From positions 915,001 to 979,000 of the forward strand of contig JAJOZX010000998.1 in NCBI GenBank assembly GCA_023014485.1: a stretch of 64,000 nucleotides of DNA, read 5' to 3'. The translations under genes and the position numbers were made by a program. Positions 31,991-42,359 of the stretch are shown in pieces; the first letter of the stretch is position 1; each line of letters starts with the position of its first letter. The notes beneath the pieces were generated by a model that saw only the letters and a list, made by a program, of their open reading frames with translations, ran no database searches and was not told the DNA's origin. The stretch comes from Bathynomus jamesi. Its lineage: Eukaryota; Arthropoda; Malacostraca; Isopoda; Cirolanidae.

Positions 31991-32390
31991 TATATACGGG
32001 TAGCAACTCTGGGTGAATTATAAAAAATGTTCTGGCAGAACTCTAAATTTGATGTACAACAGATCTTTAGACTTATATAAATTACCCCCGAGATGCTCAG
32101 CTTCGCAAATGTTTGCTACTCGCAATGTCCCGAGCTTCCCGGAGGTAACAAGACGTGCTTAATACAGTCTAATGCAAAGAATTAAAAAATCAACCAACCC
32201 GATTATCCAAGCAATCGATGAATCCTGCCGTTTATCTCTAAGCTATGGAATTCTTGGTACGAAAACGTCTGTCTGCAGCTCCACTTAACTCCGACATTAA
32301 TGTATTATTTCTAATCAACTGTATATATTTCTATCTTAGGTTGAACTGTCATTGTATTAAAATATTTGTCATAGGACTATAGTCTGTCAA

Positions 32391-32822
32391 TAAACCTTGT
32401 TATTTTAATTTTTCATTTTATTTTCATTTTCATTACTATGGTTTCTAATTGCGGATTGTTGTGGATTACTGAGGAACGGTTGGTATGGACTCATAAGCCC
32501 AAATGTTGAGAAAGGCGTACCTCCAGTTGGAGTTGAGTACTGCCAATATACGCAGCCTTACAGCTGTCGCACGTGTATTAAACATTAGGGCATACAGTTT
32601 TGGGGAATTTGTCTTTGAATTTTAAAAAATTCGATAATTTAAGTGGGTTGACGAGGCGAATCTAAAATTTATTTGGGGATAACTAGACTTAAGAATTTTG
32701 GATGCTTCATTTCGAATACGTAATGATAAATAACCATAAAAAGATAATTTAATATATCTGTTTTCTTTTTGTACTGTGGATATGGGGAGTTTAGTATTAA
32801 AAGTATCATTTAAAAATTACAT
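32391..32822 (-). pseudogene. Penelope-like element GIY-YIG fragment
   Basis: On the minus strand (about 32700-32430) degraded frames read KFPKTVCPN and YTCDSCKAAYIGST, then LQLEVRLSQHLGL, matching the connector and start of the GIY-YIG endonuclease of Penelope-like elements (YIGST is the second half of the signature). One stop and small shifts. Its orientation is opposite to the hammerhead-bearing tail at 33060-33183. Confidence 0.65.
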
Positions 32823-33024
32823 GGATCACCTGAAGATCAGGGCCACCAGCCTTCTTTAGTTAGCTTTATAAGGCTAACTAACGAAAATATCACGACCTAA
32901 CCTAACCAATCGTCGGGGCGTATAATTGACCTAACGCTTGGTTAGGTTAGGTCGTGATATTTTCGTTAGTTAGTCTTATAAGGCTAACTAAAGAAGACTG
33001 GGGCTTCTGATCTTCAGGTGATCC
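32823..33024. mobile_element. Palindromic MITE, second copy of the 14000 family
   Basis: Ends GGATCACCTGAAGATCAGGG and inverse. ~90% self-complementary with core TAACGAAAATATCACGACCT. The flanks (AATTACAT, AATGATTT) agree only in part, so the duplication has decayed. Confidence 0.85.
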
Positions 33025-33059
33025 AATGATTTTAATTCCTTTTTGTATTTTAATTATTT

Positions 33060-33183
33060 ATTCTTATTTTGTTTTAAGGTTTTAAGGTTTATAATTCACT
33101 GATGATGACAAAAGATTTGTCGAAACGTCTGAAGTACAAAAATAAACGAAATGTTTGCTGTTGTGTTGGTCTTTCTTTTCATC
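33060..33183 (+). mobile_element. Penelope-like terminal repeat fragment
   Basis: Homologous, in opposite orientation, to 27463-27600: GGTTTATAATTCA, the hammerhead-like motif, then ACAAAAATAAACGAAATGTT and TTGTGTTGGTCTTTCTTTTCA. Confidence 0.75.
33095..33133 (+). ncRNA. Hammerhead-ribozyme-like motif, family 1
   Basis: TTCA (33095-33098), CTGATGA (33099-33105), U, GACAAA/TTTGTC stem II with AGA loop (33107-33121), GAAA (33122-33125), CGTC (33126-33129), TGAA (33130-33133). All invariant core bases are present except for the extra U between core and stem II. Stem III is the palindrome ACGU, which could only form well in a dimer. Penelope-like elements are known to carry such short-stem hammerheads. 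Confidence 0.68.
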
Positions 33184-33222
33184 TGTAAGTTCTGTTTCCC
33201 TAAGGAGAAGTCAATAGCTTTG

Positions 33223-33255
<33 letters not shown>

Positions 33256-33263
33256 CATATATC
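33184..33263. repeat. (GTAT)n microsatellite
   Basis: GTAT repeats at about 33224-33255. Confidence 0.9.
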
Positions 33264-34053
33264 GGGTGGGCCAAAAAAAAGGGAGACCTCGAACTTTGGC
33301 TGTAAAATCCAAAGTTATGGTCAGATTTCAATATTTTTTCACACCCCACAACTAAGTAAATTTCCTATACGGAGCGGATTTCAACGAAAACTAATGAAAA
33401 TTACGGATTTATTGAACATTTCTTTATGCCACTGGAAATTCTCCATTTACACTATTACCGCATTGTATGTGCAGATAAAAAGTTACAAAGTACTTACATA
33501 TGGTGCTACCTTGATGTTAAAAAAACTGCTCGATATGTTTACCACGAACTTCTACAACCTTTCAGTCTAGGACGGAACTCATCTATGGCTTTATTGATTT
33601 GTTCTTGTGGTAGCTCATCCTATTTTTCCAGAAGAAGCTGTCGTAAATGAGCGACATTTCTTACTTTGACCCGGTAAATTCTGTGACAAATTTTCCCGAA
33701 GGTCGTAATCGACAGAATTTAAATCAGGACTGTTTGGTGACCAAATTTAATACCGCTAGCTGGTATTCATTTGATATCTCCTATTTTCCCGATTTCTTGA
33801 GAAGCTTGTCCAAACCTCCTGCAATTGGCTTACGTTAATTAAAATCGCTTTAATTATCAACTTGAACCTAGTGTATGATTAGCAAGATTTTTCTGGAATA
33901 TTCGCCATAAATCCAATTTTTCAGATAAAATTCTAAAAGATGGCACAACAAACCATAAAATTAGCTAGTACCAACATACTAAAATTTCATTGTTCTTTGT
34001 ACCGTATTTGCTGAGATATGAAGGAATTAAAAGTCTGACTTTTTTTTTGCCGA
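33264..34053 (-). mobile_element. Mariner-type element remnant at the left Polinton boundary
   Basis: Ends TCGGGTGGGCCAAAAAAAAGG and, inverted, TCGGGTCGGCAAAAAAAAAG at 34052. The minus-strand interior (about 33840-33480) encodes decayed C-terminal transposase residues such as RVYRVKVRNVAHLRQLLLE and INKAIDEFRPRLK. The outer ~195 bp recurs inverted at 59521-59712. Confidence 0.82.
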
Positions 34054-34072
34054 CCCGACAATGCAGTAGTAG

Positions 34073-35014
34073 AGTAGTAGGATGGACGCAAAAGGGTCGA
34101 GTGCAATGCAATGTTGCAAGTGTTGATCAATGCTGCAAAGGGGGAGGGGAATGTTGCAAGGGTTGTATGCAATAAAGTGGGAGGGGTCTTGCAGCAAGGG
34201 GGGTATCCCCCAAGCTGCAATGAAAGGGGGAGGGAGCTTTGGGGGAACAAGAGAGGATGATCTCCCCCTCAAAAGGTTAACTTTAACCTAAGAGAGGGAG
34301 AGAAAGGAGAAGGAGGAGGGTCCTCACCCCAAAGGGGAAATCCTAAACTAAGCCTTAACCTAAGAAGGATAGAGATATTCGCCTGGCCCCAGCCAGACGC
34401 ATAATGAGAGTTCATCCGAGCGCCCACTGTCTTATAAGGTCCTAATCAGCCAGTTGGCTTAGAAGGCTTAATCTGGAGTAGAAGGCGTAAATGGCTTGTT
34501 CAGGTGTACATTAGCCAGATTGCGCTATTTATTTAATTAAAGCATATATTCTTGACAGTTGGCTTAGAAATCCGCCAGTCGGTTTAGAAGGCGTAACCAG
34601 CATTTGTTATACATATAATTAAATAATATCGTTTATATATACACAACCAAAAGAATTAAATAAACATCATTACATCATTCTGTTTATTTAGACGAATTAT
34701 TGGAATCAATTTCACGAAATATATAGTAAATAAATATACAATCCTATAAAAAACGAGGAATATATACAATAAAAAATAATAATAGTATAAGAAATACGAA
34801 CGATGAATATATATACAATCAAAAAATAATAATAGTATAAGAAATACACATTTTTAAACGATGAAATATATAATAAAAAAAAATAAAATAAAAAATAATA
34901 ATATAAGAAATACAAAACGTTGGAATATAATCATCAATATAATAATACAGGAGAAATATATATACACAATTATATTAAATAATTAAATATATTGAAAATA
35001 AATATACATCAAAA
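34073..35014. repeat. Polinton left terminal inverted repeat region
   Basis: Begins about AGTAGTAGGATGGACGC, continues with GCAAAAGGGTCGAGTGCAAT, G/C-rich GCAATGTTGCAAGGG units, CCTAAGAGAGGGAGAG and, further in, ACAACCAAAAGAATTAAAT (about 34646-34665). Each block has an inverted counterpart on the right. Deeper parts are A+T-rich and only loosely alignable. Confidence 0.75.
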
Positions 35015-35016
35015 TA

Positions 35017-35817
35017 CAGGGTGTCCATAAGTCCGGCATCATAGGAAAAATAATACAAAAAAGGCAAACAAAAGCTTTTATTTACAGAACGTGGGTGCTC
35101 AATATGTCCACCATTGTTTTCAATACACAAATTCAGACGTGATACCCAGTCAGCAAGCACACGGTGAATGATGTCAGGAGTAATGGTGTTACATGCCCCA
35201 ATAATGCGCTGCCGCAAATGTTCAACACTCCTAATTTTCTCTGCGTATACCAGCGCTTTCAAGTGGCCCCAGAGATAAAATTCTAGTGGAGTGAGATCCG
35301 GGCTTCTAGCTGGCCATTCCACAGGCCCTCGACGTCCTATCCAATGACCAGGGAATTGTTGGTACAGGTATTCCCTTACTTGGGTGCTGTAATGTGCAGG
35401 AGCGCCGTCTTGCTGGAACCATGTTGGGAAATTTCCTTCTTCGTTCAAAACACTGGGAAATGCTTCTTCCTTGAGCATACGTAGGTAGGTGCCTCCAGTG
35501 ACATGTTCATCAAAAAAGACCGGGCCTATGATGCGATCCTTCCAAATGCCACACCATACCATCACCCGAGATGCACCTTGTTCCTTTGAAGAGGTATACC
35601 AGTGAGGATTGTTTTGAGACCAGTAGCGGGTGTTCTGTCGATTTACTTCACCATTTCCATAAAAAACAGCTTCGTCACTGAACAGAATGGTGGACGGGAA
35701 ATTGGCATCCCGAGCGTAGACATTACGGCCTGTAGAAAGAGAAAAATATGAATTATGGTTTGTAGAAATAGAAAAATATGAATTTCCCCTATGATGCCGG
35801 ACTTATGGGACACCCTG
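35017..35817 (-). mobile_element. Mariner-type transposon, catalytic half only (copy B)
   Basis: Ends CAGGGTGTCCATAAGTCCGGC and the inverse at 35795-35817, flanked by TA (35015-35016, 35818-35819). It sits at the inner edge of the Polinton left repeat. Same family as 5195-5774 but retains the opposite half of the gene. Confidence 0.92.
35080..35728 (-). pseudogene. Mariner-type transposase, DDD catalytic domain
   Basis: Open from about 35728 to 35080 on the minus strand. First Asp in ILFSDEAVF (about 35685), second in FQQDGAPAHY (about 35415), third in ARSPDLTPLEFYLWG (about 35305), with 36 residues between second and third, and a C-terminal NNGGHIEH. The reading frame is uninterrupted, but the N-terminal DNA-binding domain is missing, so it cannot act alone. 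A full-length relative could use its ends. Confidence 0.9.
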
Positions 35818-35826
35818 TATATAACT

Positions 35827-36580
35827 TTATGTTCGACTGCACTTAACTAAAACACTAAACTCGCACGTGATCGAGTCTGCAGTCACATCATTGTTGCTTT
35901 GCACTACGCAATAAATACGATTCAACATTATTTCACCGCTCAAGTTATAGGGATACCTATACTCGATATAAATGGCCTTCATAACGTTCAGTACTATTTT
36001 TGTGCCCATTTTACACACGGTTGGCAAGTTATCTTTAAACGAATACAATCAAACAGCACGTACAAAGAGGTCTTCGTTAGTCACAACATCATTATTAAAT
36101 ACAAGTTTATAAACACTCCTTTCCAATCGAGGGTTTATTCTCACCGAACCGAGGTTTTCAATCGTGAACCCATCTTCAGAATGCATAGCGGCAGTTGAAA
36201 TAATCTTCTAAGTCGTAACGACAGTTGCTCATTATATAAAGAAATAGTTCTTCAGGGTGAACAGTGCAGTCGAGCTCAGCCCTGTACCGCTCAAGTGCTT
36301 TGTGCCAAAGTTCATGATATTTCAAAGAGTCTAAACCTTTTAAATAAGCATCCAGCTCTAGATCATTCTCGCCTTGTTCAGCCCTACATTCGGTAAACCC
36401 GTCGAGCAGAGCGGTGTATGCGTATTCAAGAACCGTATCAAAATAAAGCATATCCGTAACACGCGCGTCTAATATAGGCTTCAGCTTGCTGAAACCGACG
36501 ATTTCAAACATTCTGTCGAGGATGAATCGGTTTCGCGTAGGGACAAGAACGTTATTATCAGAAGCATTCTTCCACATCAA
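35827..36580 (-). CDS. Polinton accessory ORF(s) of unknown function
   Basis: 36580-36176 is an uninterrupted 134-residue minus-strand frame starting MMWKNASDNNVLVPTRNRF, rich in charged helices and ending SNCRYDLEDYFNCRYAF. A shorter 73-codon frame lies at 36048-35827. Neither is recognised. They lie between polB and the left terminal repeat, the position of lineage-specific Polinton genes. They may be accessory proteins; alternatives are captured host exons. No signal peptide or membrane segment is obvious. Confidence 0.45.
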
Positions 36581-36699
36581 TCAAATATCAATGCAGGGCT
36601 GATCGTTATTTATACACAACGTACAAACAATGGCGTATGAGGGGCTATCACTAATCTGCTCTCTTCTTGTACCTACACTTGCAGGTATTTTATAATGAT

Positions 36700-37690
36700 C
36701 CTCACTCCACTTCTCAACTACCACGAATACTATTCATCTCAACACTTAAATAAACAACATTCCGTTTACCAGAGTTTGTTTGTCTACAAGTCGTTGCCAG
36801 TACATAGTTAATGGCACCGGTTTTACGCCTGAACAAGCGCAATGACTTCGTCACGGATACATCGTACACGGCACTGAGAATGCTGCTCAAAGGAAGTTCC
36901 ATCGTATTCGAGGAGTGCACGTCCACTCGGTTCAAACTCTGAGATGACTATGAGCCACAGGTGGGCGGATCGGCTCGACGGGAGGAGTCAGTCACACCAT
37001 AAGCTGATGATTCATGTGCGGCGTTGTTCCAACGTGAATACTTGTATCCCATTATACTGGGTAGGTGTTTTGAGAAATTTTCCGATACATGAAGCAATAC
37101 CGGTTTTAATGTTTTATTATTCACACTTCCCAGAATTCGCACCAGACATTTTCGTTCATTTTCACGAACTAAACACATTTTAATCACACTCCAGCGCACT
37201 ATTTGAGAGAAACATATGACCATATTTTTCCATTTTGCTTAGCAGACGATACTCGTCTCCAAATTCTCTTAAAAACTCACGCAGGCCTTTAGCCACAACC
37301 TCACTACAAACTTCGTCATGAAATATATTAATGTAGTGGAAAAAATACTTAAGATTCTCCATTATGACAAGATTTACATTCTCAGCCGCAGGGTACGAGT
37401 ACTCGGTATGATGCAACACGACATAATATCGCTTGTCAACCACTCATCAACAAGACTCACTAACCATAACCGTTGCTTCTCTTCTGCACGTGTTGATTCT
37501 TCCACTTCACGGTATATGTAAGCTTTTATAAACTTTAGTCCTACAACATAGCTCAAAACATCGCTTGTACCACGAAATCCTGCAATGCTCTCGCCAAAGT
37601 AGCAGTAGAGTAAAGTATCAAAGGAGGGTGGAATAGGGAGCCATTCAGTAACCGTATCTTCGCCCTTTGCCGAATACCACTTCATAAACG
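36700..37690 (-). pseudogene. Polinton accessory gene of unknown function, frameshifted
   Basis: 37685-37374 (MKWYSAKGEDTVTEWLPIPP, FDTLLYCYFGESIAG) continues after a frame change in 37443-37180 (KYFFHYINIFHDEVCSEVV, REFLREFGDEYRLLSKMEKY), giving ~165 residues of helical, acidic character. Further decayed frames occupy 37180-36714. Weak resemblance of FDTLLYCYFGE to FDTVLEYAYTA in the neighbour at 36580-36176 suggests paralogues. No known family recognised. Confidence 0.45.
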
Positions 37691-37832
37691 TCGAACACGC
37701 AATATTAAGGGTAGCGCTTCGAAACGCTAATTGAAACCCGATTTATTTAATAAACAAATTATTCAAGGTGTATATATTTAAAAATACGTGTAATAAATAA
37801 ACATATCTTAACAATAGACATATATATAACAA

Positions 37833-39721
37833 TCATAGATTGTGGTATCCAAAGGGTACGGTATCATAGGTACCAGGCACCTGGTAACGTCTCCTATAGG
37901 TGTTACGGCACACCTTTGTACCCCTAAGTTCCTTCACGCCCATTAATTTCTGGGCCTGAAAAGTGTGGGTCCCTACAGTTAGTTGGGTGGCTGGTCGCCC
38001 TCATCTTCCAATCACACTAGATCTTCAACGATTCAAAGTTAACGACCCACCGATTCACCTGATTGAGCGTGATACCCTTAGCCTTCACGATATATTTCAT
38101 ATCCTTCCCCACCCTCACCCGTACCCCATAAGTTTCTGGCCCTGTTGAGACAAAAGAGTCGGCGTATGCGATGTCTCCATACTCATCCTTGATTTCATCA
38201 GTTAACTCTCCGAGGAATTCACTAATAGGCGGCATGTATTCACCCTCCCTCGCTGTGAATATCACACTATCTGTATCGGCGTACAAAACCTCCGTCCAAG
38301 AGATTGCAATAGACCCCGAAGTTTGATGCGGGCCGTAGGCCGTTATGAAGCTGGCTACAGGTGTCTTTGTAACACGTTAGGTATCTATGGACAATTCGGT
38401 AATGTTGTACTTTATTATGTAAGTATTACCTACATTCTCGATCTCCATAACCTCTTTATCGGGAGCGTTGGCATAATCCCAGACTTCACTATAATTTTGA
38501 GTCAAATGAACGTTCCCTTTGCCAGTATTCTGTGCAAATTTTCCCAAAGACTGTTTAGACACAACTTTGCACTAAAGCTTGCCTGGGTTCTTTACAATTT
38601 GTGAACGGTCAAGCTGTATCCCTTCACGGTCACGGTAACGTTGAATGTAAGCCGATTTTCATCTTCGGTATAAACTCGCGGATATCCTGATGCACTACCT
38701 TATCCTTCAAAAAAGTGTTTATATATGGCGTGAAAAGGTTGGGTACTTCTGAAACCTCACACCTCATATATCTTCATATTCTGTAGCCATGGCGAACGGC
38801 TAGGTCCAGCTCTGGGCTTGTATATACACCTCTGATCTTACGCTGGTTGGTTGTATGATTACAATCACCCATTGTTCTCCTCTGCGCACTTCACGCACAG
38901 GGGAAATATGAGCTTGTGCTCTATGACGACGGGTAAGATCGGCATCCATAAATCACGAGGGGGGAGCACATCTACGAAAGAAAGGCCGAAATAGTACCCG
39001 TTTAAATTTGCTGAGAACACCTCAATGTGGGTAGGTCAGGTCCCACCAGTTTTCAGGTGCACCTACGGGGTACGGATTGTTCTTCATCACAGTACGGATA
39101 TGAAGAACAGAAGTCAAGTAATGGAGTTTCACTCCCTCCGTAGGCGGAAAGTATAGATTGAAGGGATTTGTACGCCCTCCGAACAACTATCACCGCATTT
39201 CAGAGGATCCAGCACCATTGAACGCTTGATCGTGTTTATTTCTTCACGGTCTGTCCATCCGTTTCCATCCGTGCATCAACTCATGCTCCCACAAGACCTT
39301 GTGAGTGAACTGGGAGCCTATAAGTTGATCGCGGGTGCGGGTCCATGCAAACTTTCGGCAGGAGATCTACCGTGGATATCTCCTACGATTCCACACTCAG
39401 GACGGGGCATCCATGCCACCAGCAGCCGTTAAAGGAGTACACACTTCTCGCCAGTGGCACGGTTTTCCTTGACCATCAACCCAAAAACACGACCATTAAC
39501 CTTAATGGGTACTTCCCCGTGTTGCGGGCATGCTTTATGTATACCTGTCTGCTGCTGCATGTGTGTATGAGCCAGTAAATAGCCTTGTGCCCATAACTGC
39601 GGGGATTGTTTCTGTGAAAGACGGCTAAGGTGTCTTTAGGCATAAAATTGTTCTTGAACACCGTAAAACATAATGAGCGATCGTGGTTGCGACTTGCAAC
39701 GGATCGCATTTGAAACGGTAT
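37833..39721 (-). pseudogene. polB: Polinton DNA polymerase B, C-terminal part
   Basis: Continues the reading interrupted at 46563. Residues after the junction read CDPLQVATTIAHYV, then after a shift PKDTLAVFHRNNPRSYGHKA (about 39690-39610), matching the region following the exonuclease in Polinton polymerases. Farther on, LGKFAQNTG (about 38545) and the catalytic motif C YADTDSVIF (about 38285-38260) are clear. The end VPFGYHNL lies at 37833, typical of these proteins. The palm region between 39500 and 38600 is badly decayed. This is a protein-primed family B polymerase that would replicate the element. Confidence 0.85.
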
Positions 39722-40285
39722 ATGTACATTTAGGGTGGATCACTTTTCATTTTTTTTAAAAATTATAGCTGGTCAAAGTTTTTCCCATGATTTGGTTCAG
39801 TGGAAGTACACTGACACCATTTTTACCAAAATCGATCAATATTTAGGGGTCGCGCATCGACCTTAAAATTTCAATTTTGGAAATTTGGCCAAATTGACAA
39901 TTTTTTACTGAATAAAGATAAATCATCAAATGACCATATTTTCTGAATCCTCTCAGTGAAAGAAATCCTCTCAGATACTTACCAAGTTGATAGGACAAGT
40001 GGTTTAGAAGTTATACTCACCTTGAGATAGCATTAAAATTTAAAATACCGTATTTGTCCCCGTACCTCCATATGCTGTCTGCCATTGTCTGCTTTTTAGG
40101 ATAAGATAAAACGAATAAGGAAAGATCAAATGTATTTTGTATTAAAACGGTTTACCGATATCACTAAAGGCACTTACTCCGGTGCCCCTAACTAGGTTCA
40201 AAAACTGTATGAATCGTGGTTAGAACACACGTCATCTTAAGGCGTGCGCCATGTACTCTCTCTGCTAACTCCCTTTCCCTCTGCG

Positions 40286-42213
40286 CTACGTCATCTTGGC
40301 AAGTGACGACTTCTTGAAGTCACCGAGTTCTTTCCGGCTCTTTTCCACGAGCTGAAGAAGACCCTGCAGCTGTGACTCGTCTTTTGTGACAGTGTTCGCG
40401 TAATCTTCTATCAGTTTTATCCCTCTCTCTGCCACGTCGTTGGTAACTTTCAGATGCGAGATGACATTCTTCAGATCACAGTAGTTCTTATCTTGATCCC
40501 ACTTATTCACCGGCAGAGTGAGCCACGTAGACGCGCACACCTGCAGGCCTGTGAACACGAACCACGATGACTCATCGATCAGGTCCGGAAGGCGCGTCGT
40601 GTCATCAACCGAGACGTTGTCATACGTGAAGTCCTCGGGCACAGCGAGGCGGCACAGCTTCTTTGCCATCTCGTGCTTCACAGTGTCTTCCACTTTGTCA
40701 CTGCAGAGGGCGAAAACGACGGTCTGAGGCCTCAGATACCACAAGTGCCGCCTGATCACTGCCAGTGAAGCCTCTGCAATCTCGCGATCCACAGCCCTGT
40801 ACTGCAGAAGACGCTGGTACAACACAAGGTCATTCAGCGGGGCATCAGCTGCGACAGGAGCCGCCAGCCAGGCAGGTGCGTAGAGGAGTGCAGTAAATAG
40901 TACCACTCTCTGAAGTTTCTGTACCAGCTCGTCGTCGAACTCCAGCTGACCGCTGAACATCAGGAGCTTCGTGTAGTAGATGATCTGAAACGAATACGCA
41001 CTGTGATGTATAAATACCGATACCACTCCATATAAGTTTGTTTAATGGTAAATTATTTATCTTATTTTTTTCTGGTAGGGACTTCAAATGGCTGTTTGCA
41101 GAAGGCAATACAATATTTAACTTCTAATTCAAAATACCAACCTTGGCCATCCACCTCGCATGATGGTAGGCTCCTGGGCGCATGAAGTGTGTGCCACGAC
41201 GTGGCTGGGCCCCGAGTACCAGGAGTGTAATCTCCGCCACTTCTCGGTAGTCTTCTCTGACAAGACCAGAAGCGGTGCCGAGGAACTTGACTGCCTCATC
41301 TCGGAGCTCCATCAGCCACGTCACCTCCGCCAAATGCTCGATCTCCAGCTCGCGATAAGTCGAGAGGTCGAGCTTGTCCCACCTGAAAGGGGAGTTATGA
41401 AAATATTGCATGAAAACGACTGAATTTCCCTTTTCGACTGCTATTAACATCATTAGTAGAAGGACGCTGATATCTCAATTGCTCTGAAGGCAAAAAATCA
41501 TTGGAGAAAACAAATGCGCCTTAGACTTGAAATTCACCTTCTCCTCAGATACTGGAACAAAGGTTCAGTTGGTGCTGTGGTTCTTCCAAACGCGGTGATG
41601 ACCACTGCCCCCACGATGAGCTCCATAACGTGATGGCGACAGCCCAGCTGGAAGAGCGGTTTACCAAGCATGTTCTCCAGCCGGACCACCGCACCCTGCA
41701 CCCTCCCCGTATTGGAGGAAGTTGTGTCGAAGCACAGTCCAATCACGTTGTTCTCGCATCCCAGTCTTTGAGAGCACGAAAGGTCGCCTGGGCCTGGGAC
41801 AGACCGGTGCCGTCAGCAACAGTCGGAACGGCCAGCAACTTTCCTTCTGTGCATTTGGGGAGCTCCGGAGATGAGAATCGCCTGGCGGTGCTCCAATGAT
41901 CCAAGAGAGTCCTGAAACGTATGTCATACATGCCAATCCATTATCGTCCATTGGAATATGTCAATCCACTGTCGTCACTGGAACATGTTAATTCACTGTC
42001 GTCCACGGTGAGGGCAAAACTGACCTTGATTACTTTACCGTCCCAGTGGACGACAGCATGCCTCGGAGATACGAAGGATTTCTGCACAGCTGTCATCACT
42101 TCACAACGATGTGCCACTCTTCCACGGCGAGACGTGTCCTTCGAGATACTGAATTTGTCCAGGTCTGCGGGTGGATCTGCCGAACGTAGGACTGTTGCCA
42201 CGACACTTGCCAC
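40286..42213 (-). pseudogene. Transposase of hAT-like copy 2, catalytic exons
   Basis: Minus-strand exons with GT-AG borders: about 42213-42027 (VVHWDGKVIK, first candidate Asp), an exon from about 41913 to 41538 (EGKLLAVPTVADGTGLSQAQ; CFDTTSSNTG, second Asp; GCRHHVMEL, a CxxH motif), 41382-41142 (WDKLDLSTYRELEIEHL ... RWMAK) and 40984-40286 (LMFSGQL, VNKWDQDKNYC, NDVAERGIKLI with the candidate Glu, ending LAKMT stop). D, D, CxxH, E order fits the RNase H-like transposases of the hAT/P/Kolobok type. Frameshifts near 41860 and 41750 inactivate it. The family is a widespread uncharacterised one as I remember it; enzymatic role is inferred. Confidence 0.72.
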
Positions 42214-42359
42214 CTATGTGCGAAATTGAAAGGAAATTGACAAGGATGCGTATGGTGTTTAGGTGACAAAATAATCACTAAATTTTCCGTCGTTACGTCT
42301 ATTATATTTTTGTCAAGGAAAGATCATTACTGATATATATATATACACACATCTGATTA

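Larger units (their letters stand above)
28646..32290 (+). pseudogene. LINE family D endonuclease and reverse transcriptase
   Basis: Endonuclease: CYLPYNNGS, IIIGDFNVHVNSEF (about 28797-28840), then after the MITE WIDHCLTSNNL and LSDHRPLQLL (29160-29270; SDH is the catalytic His block). RT: VKRLIKELNAGSASGVDDLS (29920-29980), SNQFGFKRSYSTDLCIY, motif A-like FLDISKVYDRLIH (30340-30380), motif B LRQGSLLSLMLFNVYIDG, catalytic YADDMVL (30636-30660). The C-terminal portion runs through 31000 and, past the mariner, to about 32280. Several stops and shifts (29516, 30190, 30720). Confidence 0.82.
28600..32390 (+). mobile_element. Non-LTR retrotransposon (family D) with nested insertions
   Basis: A plus-strand LINE different from the CR1-like ones. 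EN, RT and C-terminal region are recognisable over 28640-30990 and 32010-32280, interrupted by a hAT MITE (28949-29139) and a foldback mariner (31006-31990). The 3' region ends near 32390 in TTTCATTTTA-type repeats. Confidence 0.8.

Noticed and set aside
34065..34080. 6-bp Polinton target duplication
   Set aside because: The AGTAG repeats at the left end make the boundary ambiguous, and no matching hexamer was found at 59520-59527.
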